In this document: in pieces, positions 16,730 to 26,000 of the stretch
Layout of the letters: each line of letters opens with the position of its first letter
Position numbering within the stretch: the stretch's first letter is position 1
Assembly: GCA_902781315.1 (NCBI GenBank)
Contig: CACZIT010000019.1
Location: 1 to 58,020, forward strand
Reading direction: 5' to 3'
Length of the DNA: 58,020 bases
Source: an uncultured Prevotellaceae bacterium
GTDB lineage: Bacteria; Bacteroidota; Bacteroidia; Bacteroidales; Bacteroidaceae
Notes under the pieces: generated by a model
Databases searched by the model: none
What the model was told of the DNA's origin: nothing
What the model saw: only the letters and a program-made list of their open reading frames with translations
Program-made: the position numbers and the translations under genes

Positions 16730-19069
16730 ATGATGAAAAGGACAACTATCATACTGGCCGTGCTGGCATTCTTTTGCCTGCAAGTACACGCCGTGCTGAA
16801 GGAGAAAGACATTGACAACACGCTCGGCATCCTGCGCACCGAACTGACGAAATACCACTCTGAATTGGAACGGCAGTCGGGGTTCATGCGCGAGCAGCAG
16901 GAGAGCATACGCAAGAACCTTTTCTCCGTTCTGAACCGTTCGAACCAGAATGCCCTGATGCTCTACTCGCAGAAGTCGGAGTACATCTTCGACCTTACTT
17001 ATGCCTGCCATGAGGCAACAGAGCAGTATCATGAGTTCCAGCGCAACATCCTGCCCTTCCGCACGTTCGTAGATAAAGCCAACGAGGACATTGCCCGTTA
17101 CGACAGCCTCATCATCAACCTGACCAACATGCCGAAGATGTCGCTCTCGGAGAAAGCGAAGACCGACCGCAACGTGTGTCTGACGCTGGCAATGAACATA
17201 CGCCGCACGCTGACTGACAACCGTGACCAGCTGAACGAATACATCAACTACTACAAGTCGACCGAACAGCAATTGAAGAATCTCAACGATTTCGCCAACA
17301 AGCGCTATAGCGACATCCAGATGAGTATCTTCCACAACGGTGGCGAAAGCTACTTCCGCATTCTGAGCAACCTGAACAGCAACCTGCGCGATACGCGCGA
17401 GACGGTGAGCAAGAAGTATCAGCAATACAACTCTGTGCGTTCGGACTGGGACATACGCGTCATCATCTTCCTTTTCACGGCGCTGCTTATCTATGGCTGC
17501 CTGTCGTTCGGCTTCACCATCTTCTCGGTAAGGTTCCTGCTGCCGAAGCGTTTCAAGACCGAGGACTTCAAGGCCAAGCGCACTTGCATCATCATGGCAT
17601 CGTCGGTGATACTGCTGGCCATTATTCTGGGTGTAGTGCGTGCCACCGTACAGCAGAACTTCCTGATTATGGCTTCGAATCTGCTGGTACAGTACACGTG
17701 GCTGCTGAGCGTTATCCTGATTTCGCTGCTGCTGCGCCTCAACGGAAACCAGATCAAGAGTGCCTTCCGCATCTATGCACCACTCATCTTCATGGGATTC
17801 CTGGTCATCACTTTCCGCATCGTGCTTATCCCGAACGACCTGGTGGACCTCATCCTGCCCCCAGCCCTGCTCGTGTGCATGCTGTGGCAGTGGAGCACGA
17901 TACGCCACCACAATGACAACATCCCGCGGTCAGACGTGTTCTACACCTACATATCGCTGATTGTGTTCATCGCCTCGGTAGTATGCTCGTGGCTGGGCTA
18001 CACGCTGCTGAGCGTGCAGATTCTCATCTGGTGGGTCATGCAGCTGACATTCATTCTCACCATCACTTGTATTACAGGCTGGCTGAACAACTATGCCAAG
18101 CGGAAGCACATCGACGAACTGCCCATCACGAAGACGTGGATGTTCTATTTCTTCAAGAACGTGGCGCTGCCCGTGCTGGGTGTCATCTCCGTACTCGTGA
18201 GCATCTACTGGGCTGCTGACGTGTTCAACCTGAGCGACACCACCCGCAAGCTCTTCAACACACGCTTCATCCAGGCCAAGGCCATCACGCTGAGTGTCTG
18301 GTCGATTGCCCAGGTGGTGATGCTGTTCTTCTTCTTCAAGTATCTCAACAAGACGCTGCAGAGCCTCTTGAAACTCTACTTCGAAAAGAGCGACCTCTCG
18401 ACAGCCGGCACGCGCAGCCTTATGATGAAAAACATCATACAGATTGTGGTATGGGGAGCATGGCTGCTCATCTCGCTGAGCATCATGCGCGTCAACAACA
18501 CGTGGCTAGTGGTAATCTCAGGTGGTCTGTCGACGGGTGTCGGTTTCGCCATGAAGGATATCCTGGAGAACATCTACTATGGCGTGTCGCTCATGGCAGG
18601 GCGCATCAAGGTGGGCGACTATATCATCTGCGACGGCACGCGCGGCCGAGTAAGCTCCATCAACTACACGTCGACGCTCGTAGAGGCCATCGACGGCTCT
18701 GTGATAGCGTTCACCAATAGCCAGCTCTTCACAAAGAACTACAAGAACATGACGAAGAACCACGGCTACGAACTGGACATCCTGGATGTAGGCGTGGCCT
18801 ATGGCACTGACATAGAACGCTGCAAGCGCCTGCTCATCGAAGCCATTAGCAATCTGCACATCACCGACCCGGAGAAACCGCCACGCATCGTCCTGAAGGA
18901 ATTCGGCGACTCGAGCGTCAATCTCAAGATTCTTGTCTGGGTGCCCGTGCTGACGCAATACTACGACGACGGCCGCATCCTGGAATGCGTGTACAAGACG
19001 TTGGCTGAGAACAACATCGAGATTCCTTTCCCGCAGCGCGACCTGCACCTGATACAGCACCATCAGTAG
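16730..19069 (+). CDS. Large MscS-family mechanosensitive channel
   Basis: The 779-residue protein (ATG at 16730 or 16733) begins with a signal peptide, followed by a periplasmic coiled-coil-rich domain to about 235, then about eight or more membrane segments, and a C-terminal MscS domain. The pore-lining helix region spans roughly 593-625 (VISGGLSTGVGFAMKDIL), followed by the beta domain with GRIKVGDYIICDGTRGRV and the cytoplasmic vestibule. The large periplasmic domain makes it MscK/MscM-like in shape rather than a small MscS. Such channels release solutes during hypo-osmotic shock. A strong terminator follows at 19087-19130. Confidence 0.9.
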   Translation: MMKRTTIILAVLAFFCLQVHAVLKEKDIDNTLGILRTELTKYHSELERQSGFMREQQESIRKNLFSVLNRSNQNALMLYSQKSEYIFDLTYACHEATEQYHEFQRNILPFRTFVDKANEDIARYDSLIINLTNMPKMSLSEKAKTDRNVCLTLAMNIRRTLTDNRDQLNEYINYYKSTEQQLKNLNDFANKRYSDIQMSIFHNGGESYFRILSNLNSNLRDTRETVSKKYQQYNSVRSDWDIRVIIFLFTALLIYGCLSFGFTIFSVRFLLPKRFKTEDFKAKRTCIIMASSVILLAIILGVVRATVQQNFLIMASNLLVQYTWLLSVILISLLLRLNGNQIKSAFRIYAPLIFMGFLVITFRIVLIPNDLVDLILPPALLVCMLWQWSTIRHHNDNIPRSDVFYTYISLIVFIASVVCSWLGYTLLSVQILIWWVMQLTFILTITCITGWLNNYAKRKHIDELPITKTWMFYFFKNVALPVLGVISVLVSIYWAADVFNLSDTTRKLFNTRFIQAKAITLSVWSIAQVVMLFFFFKYLNKTLQSLLKLYFEKSDLSTAGTRSLMMKNIIQIVVWGAWLLISLSIMRVNNTWLVVISGGLSTGVGFAMKDILENIYYGVSLMAGRIKVGDYIICDGTRGRVSSINYTSTLVEAIDGSVIAFTNSQLFTKNYKNMTKNHGYELDILDVGVAYGTDIERCKRLLIEAISNLHITDPEKPPRIVLKEFGDSSVNLKILVWVPVLTQYYDDGRILECVYKTLAENNIEIPFPQRDLHLIQHHQ

Positions 19070-19086
19070 GCTGTGGCCGCCAAAAA

Positions 19087-19130
19087 CGCAAAAAGCATTG
19101 CCCCACTCAGGAGCAATGCTTTTTTTTGCG
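19087..19130. terminator. Bidirectional intrinsic terminator between the MscS and barrel-protein genes
   Basis: AAAAAGCATTGC and GCAATGCTTTTT form a perfect stem closing an 11-nt loop, with T-runs on both strands. It lies between converging genes and can serve both. Confidence 0.85.
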
Positions 19131-19194
19131 TTTTTACGATTGTCAAATCATCAAAGAATTATTCCTGGATGACAACCGCCGAACTCACGTTCGT

Positions 19195-19740
19195 TTAGAA
19201 GTTGAAGTAGAGACCGAAGGTGACGTTCTTGCCATCGAGGTCGACACCAACGGTGTTGCTGCTGTCGCCGTCGCCCTTCGGGCTGAAGCTCTCGAAGCCT
19301 ACGAAGCCCACATGAGCCACGAAGCTGATATTCTCGTTCAGGTTGACAGCCACGCCCGGACGCAGACCCAGCTCAAACTGGGTGCCCTGGTCCTTATAGC
19401 TGCCGAAGCCCACGCCGCCATCGACGAACACATTGATGAGCTTCGACTTCACAGCCGTGTAGCGCACGTAGGGATTCACCTGCAGAAGCTCCGTGTCGAC
19501 GTCCTGAGCGTAAGCACCTTTACCCAGCGTGCAAGCACCCTTCTGGTAGCCCAGAGCCACACCGATGGCCCAGTCGCTGTTGAGGTTATAGCCCACCTCG
19601 GGCATGAACTTATAAGTGGTCTCAGCATCGTCGGAACCCAGTTTCACACTACCGACACCTACCGAACCGCCCACGTAAACCTGAGCATTTGCAGTCATTG
19701 CCATAGCGGCAACAAACAAAGACATCAAAATCTTTTTCAT
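19195..19740 (-). CDS. Small outer-membrane beta-barrel (porin-family) protein
   Basis: The 181-residue protein has a signal peptide (MKKILMSLFVAAMAMTANAQ) and alternating amphipathic strands ending in aromatic residues, such as VYVGGSVGVGSVKL, EVGYNLNSDWAIGVALGY and INVFVDGGVGFG. The last residues, VTFGLYFNF, end in Phe as in the outer-membrane barrel insertion signal. The size fits an eight-stranded OmpX/OmpA-N-like barrel of the OMP_b-brl type. It is monocistronic, with a terminator on one side and a -7 element at 19797-19804 on the other. Confidence 0.85.
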   Translation of the reverse strand: MKKILMSLFVAAMAMTANAQVYVGGSVGVGSVKLGSDDAETTYKFMPEVGYNLNSDWAIGVALGYQKGACTLGKGAYAQDVDTELLQVNPYVRYTAVKSKLINVFVDGGVGFGSYKDQGTQFELGLRPGVAVNLNENISFVAHVGFVGFESFSPKGDGDSSNTVGVDLDGKNVTFGLYFNF

Positions 19741-19796
19741 GTTGTTTTTCCTTTCTTTTTTTAATGTTAATACATAAATTTATCCTAAAACGGCGG

Positions 19797-19804
19797 CAAA
19801 GGTA
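19797..19804 (-). promoter_or_regulatory. Candidate -7 element for the barrel protein
   Basis: The minus strand reads TACCTTTG, 57 nt before the start codon. No TTTG lies at the ideal distance upstream. Confidence 0.4.
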
Positions 19805-19874
19805 CAACAAAAATGGGGAAAACCGCCCATTTGTGGTCAGTTTTTCTATTTCAATGGTAAATTAAAGTTAATTA

Positions 19875-19906
19875 TTTGCCACTTCAACGGCTTTTCATTA
19901 TTTTTG
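19875..19906 (+). promoter_or_regulatory. Promoter of kdsA-kdsD operon
   Basis: TTTG at 19875-19878, 20 nt and TATTTTTG at 19899-19906 match the Bacteroidetes form. The kdsA start is about 22 nt further on. Confidence 0.7.
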
Positions 19907-19930
19907 CAAGTCATTCTATATCTATTTATG

Positions 19931-20740
19931 ATGGAACCACCCATTGATACATTAAAAACAGATACCGACATGCAACCAATATTCATTGCGGGTCCGTGCG
20001 TCATCGAGTCAGCAGAACTGCTCGACACCGTTGCTGCAGAACTCGTGCGCATCAACAGCGTGCTGGGCACCGACATCATCTTCAAGGCATCGTTCGACAA
20101 AGCCAACCGCACGAGCATCAGCTCGTTTCGCGGACCGGGCCTGGAGCGCGGCTTGCAGATGCTGGCCGACGTGAAGGCCAAACACCATCTGCGCCTCCTC
20201 ACGGATATCCATGAGGCTTGGCAGGCAGCCCCCGTGGCTGAGGTGTGCGACGTATTGCAGATTCCCGCTTTCCTCTGCCGACAGACCGACCTGCTTGTGG
20301 CAGCAGCAAAGACGGGCCGCACAGTGAACATCAAGAAGGCACAATTCCTGAGTGGGCAGGACATGCGCTACCCCGTAGAGAAAGCCCGCGACGCCGGCGC
20401 CAGTGAGGTTTGGCTGACGGAGCGCGGCAACTCGTTCGGCTACAACAACCTCGTAGTAGACTTCCGCAACATCCCCGACATGCTCGACATCGTGCCTACG
20501 GTCATCATGGACTGCACCCACAGCGTGCAGCGACCTGGCGGCGGTGGCGGCAAGACCAGTGGCGACCGCCGCTTTGTGCCCTCGATGGCATTGGCAGCCA
20601 AAGCTTTCGGGGCTACAGGTTACTTCTTCGAAGTACACCCCACTCCAGACCTCGGCCTCAGCGACGCTGCCAACATGCTGGAACTGAAGAAATTGGAATC
20701 ATTGGTTGCACAACTCCTAACTAATAACTCACAACAATGA
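19931..20740 (+). CDS. kdsA: 3-deoxy-8-phosphooctulonate synthase (KDO8P synthase)
   Basis: KdsA condenses phosphoenolpyruvate with arabinose 5-phosphate to make KDO 8-phosphate for lipopolysaccharide core synthesis. The 269-residue protein shows PIFIAGPCVIES, FKASFDKANRTSI, RLLTDIHE, QIPAFLCRQTDLLVAAA, VWLTERGNSFGYNNLV, the TVIMDCTHSVQRPGG block and FFEVHPTP. An alternative ATG three bases upstream is equally possible. Its stop overlaps the kdsD start as ATGA, so the two consecutive pathway enzymes are translationally coupled. The presence of Cys in PCVIE is normal and does not separate metal from non-metal forms by itself. Confidence 0.97.
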   Translation: MEPPIDTLKTDTDMQPIFIAGPCVIESAELLDTVAAELVRINSVLGTDIIFKASFDKANRTSISSFRGPGLERGLQMLADVKAKHHLRLLTDIHEAWQAAPVAEVCDVLQIPAFLCRQTDLLVAAAKTGRTVNIKKAQFLSGQDMRYPVEKARDAGASEVWLTERGNSFGYNNLVVDFRNIPDMLDIVPTVIMDCTHSVQRPGGGGGKTSGDRRFVPSMALAAKAFGATGYFFEVHPTPDLGLSDAANMLELKKLESLVAQLLTNNSQQ

Positions 20741-21687
20741 AACTCCCAAGGGACTACGCCATACAGGTCATCCGCGACGAGGCACAAGCCGTGCTCGACC
20801 TCATACCGCGACTCGACGAACAGTTCGACCGCGCCGTTGAACTCATCTACCGTTGCCATGGTAAGGTCATAGTGACGGGTGTGGGCAAGAGTGGCCACAT
20901 CGGTGCGAAGATTGCTGCCACACTGGCCAGTACGGGCACACCGTCGTTCTTCATCAATCCGCTCGACGTCTTCCACGGCGACCTCGGCGTGATGACACGC
21001 GACGACGTGGTGCTGGCCATCAGCAACTCCGGGCTCACCGACGAACTGCTGCGCTTCATCCCGATGGTGCTCCACATGCAGGTGCCCATCATCGGCATGA
21101 GTGGCAACAGCGAATCGCTGCTGGCAAAGTATTCCACCATCCATTTGAACGTGCACGTCGAAAAGGAGGCATGTCCGCTGAACCTGGCTCCAACGAGCTC
21201 CACGACCGCCCAGATCGTGATGGGCGATGCACTGGCCATTGCCCTGATGGAGAAGCGCAACTTCAAGCCGCAGGACTTCGCACAGTTCCATCCTGGCGGC
21301 GAACTGGGACGCCGACTGCTCACGACGGCAGCCGACGTGATGCGCACCGAGGACTTGCCCATTATCCCGCAGGACATGCACCTGGGAGAAGCCATCATCC
21401 ACGTCAGCAAGGGCAAGCTCGGACTGGGCGTGTCGCTGGAAGACGGCAAGATTGTCGGCCTCATCACCGATGGCGACATCCGTCGCGCCATGGAGCGCTG
21501 GCAGGCAGAGTTCTTCAACCACACGGTCAGCGACATCATGACCCATCAGCCGAAGATGGTGCTGCCCACAACAAAAATCACCGAGATACAACGCATCATG
21601 CAGCGCCACAAAATCCACACGGTGCTCGTAGCCGACGAGCAGCGCCATCTGCTCGGAGTGGTCGACCACTATTCATGCATGATATAA
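20737..21687 (+). CDS. kdsD: Arabinose-5-phosphate isomerase
   Basis: KdsD converts ribulose 5-phosphate into arabinose 5-phosphate, the substrate of the KdsA product encoded just upstream. The 316-residue protein has a SIS domain (about 30-165, GVGKSGHIGAKIAATLASTG, SNSGLTDELL) and two CBS domains (about 205-316, VMRTEDLPIIPQDM and IMTHQPKMVLPTTKI). The lysine and histidine residues expected in the SIS pocket are present. The gene overlaps kdsA by four bases. Confidence 0.96.
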   Translation: MKLPRDYAIQVIRDEAQAVLDLIPRLDEQFDRAVELIYRCHGKVIVTGVGKSGHIGAKIAATLASTGTPSFFINPLDVFHGDLGVMTRDDVVLAISNSGLTDELLRFIPMVLHMQVPIIGMSGNSESLLAKYSTIHLNVHVEKEACPLNLAPTSSTTAQIVMGDALAIALMEKRNFKPQDFAQFHPGGELGRRLLTTAADVMRTEDLPIIPQDMHLGEAIIHVSKGKLGLGVSLEDGKIVGLITDGDIRRAMERWQAEFFNHTVSDIMTHQPKMVLPTTKITEIQRIMQRHKIHTVLVADEQRHLLGVVDHYSCMI

Positions 21688-21711
21688 AAAAGAAAAACAG
21701 TCGAGACGTAA

Positions 21712-22968
21712 GTGAAACATCTGATTTACACACTGATCATTCTATTGGCTCTGACAGGCTGTCCGCTGCATGCGCAAACGACGGCCGACTCGCTTGTCAT
21801 CAACGAACTGCAGCAGGAAGGCGTCACCTTCTCCAACAACAACCGTGTGAAGCTGCTCATGAGCGGACAGGAGAAATTCGACGACATGTTTCAGGTCATC
21901 CGCGAGGCTCGCAGCAGCATCCACCTGGAATACTTCAACTTCCGCAACGACTCCATTGCCATGTTGCTCTTCAACATTCTGGCCGAGAAAGCAGCCGAAG
22001 GAGTGGAAGTGCGTGCGCTGTTCGATGCCTTTGGCAACTCGTCGAACAACAAGCCTCTCCGCAAGCGCCACCTGCGCCGACTGCGCGGGCAGGGCATCCA
22101 GATTTACGAGTTCGACCCGCTGCGTTTCCCCTGGATCAATCACGTCTTCAGCCGCGACCACAGGAAGATTGTCATCATCGATGGCGAAGTGGCCTACACG
22201 GGTGGTATGAACGTGGCCGACTACTACATCAACGGCACCGAGCAAGTGGGCTCGTGGCGTGACATGCACTGCCGCATAGAGGGCGAAGAGGTGAACACAC
22301 TGCAGCGCATCTTCATGCACATCTGGGAGAAGACCACCGGCGAGCGTCTGCAGGGTGAGCAGTACTACTACGGCCTCTACACAGCCCCCTACTTCACTTC
22401 CATCGACTCGCTCCCACCTTCCACGGTGGGCATCATCAACCGCGAGCCACGCAAGAGCAACCGCATCATCCGACAGTTCTACTACTCGGCCATCGACAAC
22501 GCCCGCGACAGCATCAAGCTCATCAACCCCTACCTTACGCTGAACCGCAAGCTGAAGCGCAAACTGCGGCAGGCCGTCGAGCGCGGGGTGAAGGTTGAAA
22601 TCATGGCCTCCACCCATAGCGACATTCCCCTCACACCCGACTGCATGTTCTATAACCTGCACTCGCTCATGAAGCACGGCGTGCAGGCATGGATGTACGA
22701 GCCTGGCTTCCACCACACAAAGGTGATCATGGTCGACGGTAGCCTTTGCACCGTCGGCAGCGCCAATCTCAACGCCCGCTCGCTGCGCTGGGATTACGAA
22801 GAGAATGCCGTCATAGCCGACCGGCGCATCACTCAGCAGCTATGCGACATGTTCGAACGCGACAAGAAAGACTCTTTCCTGCTCACACCCGAGTCGTGGA
22901 ACCGCTTCCGCACACCCTGGCAGAAGTTCCGCGGGTGGTTCGCTCATCTGCTCGCCCCGTTCCTGTAA
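21712..22968 (+). CDS. Phospholipase D-family protein, cardiolipin synthase-like, with N-terminal export signal
   Basis: The 418-residue protein has two HKD motifs, HRKIVIIDGEVAYTGG (H150) and HTKVIMVDGSLCTVGSAN (H335), the paired active site of cardiolipin synthases and phospholipases D. The start is a GTG 24 nt after kdsD. Instead of the two N-terminal membrane helices of classical Cls, it has one hydrophobic segment ending ALTGCPLHAQ, which could be a lipoprotein or Sec signal; Cls-type chemistry would then occur on the periplasmic side. Co-transcription with kdsAD suggests envelope lipid synthesis. A C-terminal amphipathic stretch (FRGWFAHLLAPFL) may bind the membrane. Confidence 0.85.
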   Translation: MKHLIYTLIILLALTGCPLHAQTTADSLVINELQQEGVTFSNNNRVKLLMSGQEKFDDMFQVIREARSSIHLEYFNFRNDSIAMLLFNILAEKAAEGVEVRALFDAFGNSSNNKPLRKRHLRRLRGQGIQIYEFDPLRFPWINHVFSRDHRKIVIIDGEVAYTGGMNVADYYINGTEQVGSWRDMHCRIEGEEVNTLQRIFMHIWEKTTGERLQGEQYYYGLYTAPYFTSIDSLPPSTVGIINREPRKSNRIIRQFYYSAIDNARDSIKLINPYLTLNRKLKRKLRQAVERGVKVEIMASTHSDIPLTPDCMFYNLHSLMKHGVQAWMYEPGFHHTKVIMVDGSLCTVGSANLNARSLRWDYEENAVIADRRITQQLCDMFERDKKDSFLLTPESWNRFRTPWQKFRGWFAHLLAPFL

Positions 22969-23018
22969 TGAATGGGATTTATACAAATCAACTGGTTTTA
23001 GGATGAGGCTACCCTTTT

Positions 23019-26000
23019 CTACTTTCCAAGAATCTTGTTCACCAGTGCTGTGACGTCGGCAATGGTTATCTGGTTGTCCTGGTTCACATCGGCTGCAGCG
23101 TGGTTATACTGACCTGTCGTGTCCTTACCGAGGATGATATTCACCAGCGCTGTCACGTCGGCGATCGTGATCTGTCCGTCGCCGTTCACGTCGCCCAGCA
23201 GGAAGTCAGGCTTCTCAGTAAGATAACCGGGAGTTTCACTTCCAGGGCCGCCGTCAATACGGGCATACTCCTTGTCCCAGTGGGAAGAGTCATACACCGT
23301 TCCCTTGCCACCCACGATGCTCGTGCAGGCGGCAAACATATTCGTCGAGCTGTTCGCACCCGTCAAGCCTTCCGTACTCCAGCCGTCGCCCACATAGATA
23401 GTCTTCAGGTTGCTGCAGTTCACAAACATATACGACATGTTCGTTACTGTCGCCGTGTTGAAGCTACTCAGGTCGAGGGTTGTCAAAGACGGGCAAGCTC
23501 CGAACATATACGACAAAGTGGTCACGCTCTGCGTGTTGAAGCTGCTCAGGTTGACATTCGTTAGGCCTGTGCACCTATAGAACATGAAGCTCATATTTGT
23601 CACGTTCTGTGTGTTGAAGTGGCTCAAATCAAAAGTCGTCAAATTGCTGCAGCCTTGGAACATGTATGACATATCGGTCACGTTAGACGTGTTGAAGCTG
23701 CTCACGTCCAGACTTGTCAGACTGCTACAGGCAAGGAACATGGATGACATATCCGTTACATTCCGCGTATCGAAGTTGCTCACGTTAAGGCTTGTCAAAC
23801 TCGAACAGCCAGAGAACATGCTTCTCATAATCGTCACATTCCGGGTGTCGAAATGGCTTACGTCGATACTCGTCAGACCCGAGCAGTTATAGAACATGGT
23901 TCTCATGCTTGTCACGTTCTGCGTGTCGAAGTGGCTCACGTCGATACTCGTCAGACTACTACAGTTGAAGAACATGCTCCTCATGCTCGTCACCTCGCTC
24001 GTGTTCAAGTTCTCAATGCCAGTAATAGTGGTAAGGTTCGTCATTCCTGCAAACCAGCTGGCGGTGCTCGTCGGACGAGCTTGAGCAAATGATTCGTCGA
24101 ACACCACCGTAGTGACATTCGCATAACTATCATCGCTTCTCCAGCCAGGAGCGTTCTCGCCCGCGTTCAGGTCATACGTCGTCTCCGTCGTTCCGTTATG
24201 TGTCGACCGCTGTCTGTCGTGATAGAACGTCAGAGTGGTGGTGCTGGAATCGTAGACGACGTATGGAGGACACTCGATGGTCACGCCGTATGCCTCGCCT
24301 TCGTCGCACATGACGCAGAATTCATTTTCATTATCGTACCAGGCTCCGGCGGGATAGGTGAACTGAAGGCCACTGTCCTCATCCAGCAAAACATCGTTGA
24401 AGCCATAGATGTTGGCCTCCGTCTCGTCACCTGCTCTCAGGATGATGCGGGTGTCGGCACCAGTCACAATGAGATTGCCTGTGTCGGAGCCTGTGTAGAA
24501 GCCTGGGACGCTGATGAAGCGGGCACGTATGGTACAGCCGTTAGTAATAAACAGATGGTGGCCGCCGTTTATCCAAATCGCACTGCTACTATTATCCTCC
24601 AGCGTCAACTCGCCGGGGCCTTTGATGAATGTGTTCGTGCTCAGCACGATGTCCGCCTCATAGTCGTCGCCGCTGTCGATATAGTTCTGTCCCAGCAGCT
24701 TTATAATCAGCTGTTCGCCGCTATAGTCGGCAGTCGTCTCGATGGCGTGTCCGCTCTCGGTAACGATGTTGGCATTGTTCAGCGTCAGCGTGAGGGTGGC
24801 GGGGTCGAAGCTCACCGTGCCGTCACCCAGCACGTCGTCTTGATTGGCGGGATTCACGGATATGCCCTTCACGCTCAAACCGTAGTCGCCGCGCGAGCTG
24901 ATTGTCACACCACTATTCCATTGGCTACCAAAGATTGTTGCCACGTACTTGTTCGTCGTGTCGTAGTAGCCGCCCAGCGGTTTCGTGAAGGTCAACCCGT
25001 CTTCCAGCGTCACGCTGTCGAAGCCGTAGATGTCTGTCGTCAGGTTCACCTGCGTGTCGACATCCCTGATCAACAGCGACGCACCGTCGACACTGCTGTT
25101 GATGTCGGAAGCGTTGATGATGCAACCACCCTCTATGGTCAGCTGTTTTGCGGCACGCATACCTATATAGCCGCCCGTTCCGCTCAGCGTCAGCGTGCCC
25201 GTTCCGGTGATGGTGGTATTGCAGCGCAACGGCATGGCGACATAGCCGTTGACAGCCATTGTGTTGCTGCCCACGAGGTTGACGGTCAGGTCGTCATGAA
25301 CGAAGTAGGTGGTCACCTGGATGCCCGGGGCCGCATTGGTGCTGATGTCGGCATTGTTCAGCGTCAGCACGTGCGTGTCGGGGTCGTAGCTCACCTTGCC
25401 GTCGCCCAGCACGTCGGTTTGATTCTTGATGCTCACGTCGATGCCCTTCACTGCGAGGCCGTAGTCCATCAGGAAGTCCTTCCACACGTCGGCAGCATGG
25501 TAGGCGGCCTTCGTGCCCGAGGGAACGTTGAGCCACTGGCTGGCGCGGTCGGGGAAGGCCGTTTCGTCAACATCCGTGATGGGTGTGGTCCAGTGTACGG
25601 TTACCTCCTCAAGGCTGGTGCAGCCGTTAAATGCCGTACCGCCGATGGTCGTAACGCTTGACGGGATGTCGATGTCCTTCAGGGCCGTACAGCCTGAGAA
25701 TGCCGAGCCCTGAATGGCTGTGACACTCGTCGGGATCTCGACACTTGCCAGGCTGGTGCAGCCGTAGAAGGTCTGGCCGCTGATGGTCGACAAGCCCGAC
25801 GGGAGAACAATGGATCTCAGGCTGGTGCAGCCTCGGAAGCTCTGGGCACCCGTAACAATCAGGCCAGTGAAGTATATCAACTCGTCGAAGGTGACTATCT
25901 CGGAGTTCTTAAACTCATTTCCAAGTGACGTCACAGCCGCTGCCTCGTCCATTTGCAGGTATCCGTCGCCGTCGCTGTCCCAGTTTGCAAGACAGATTTC

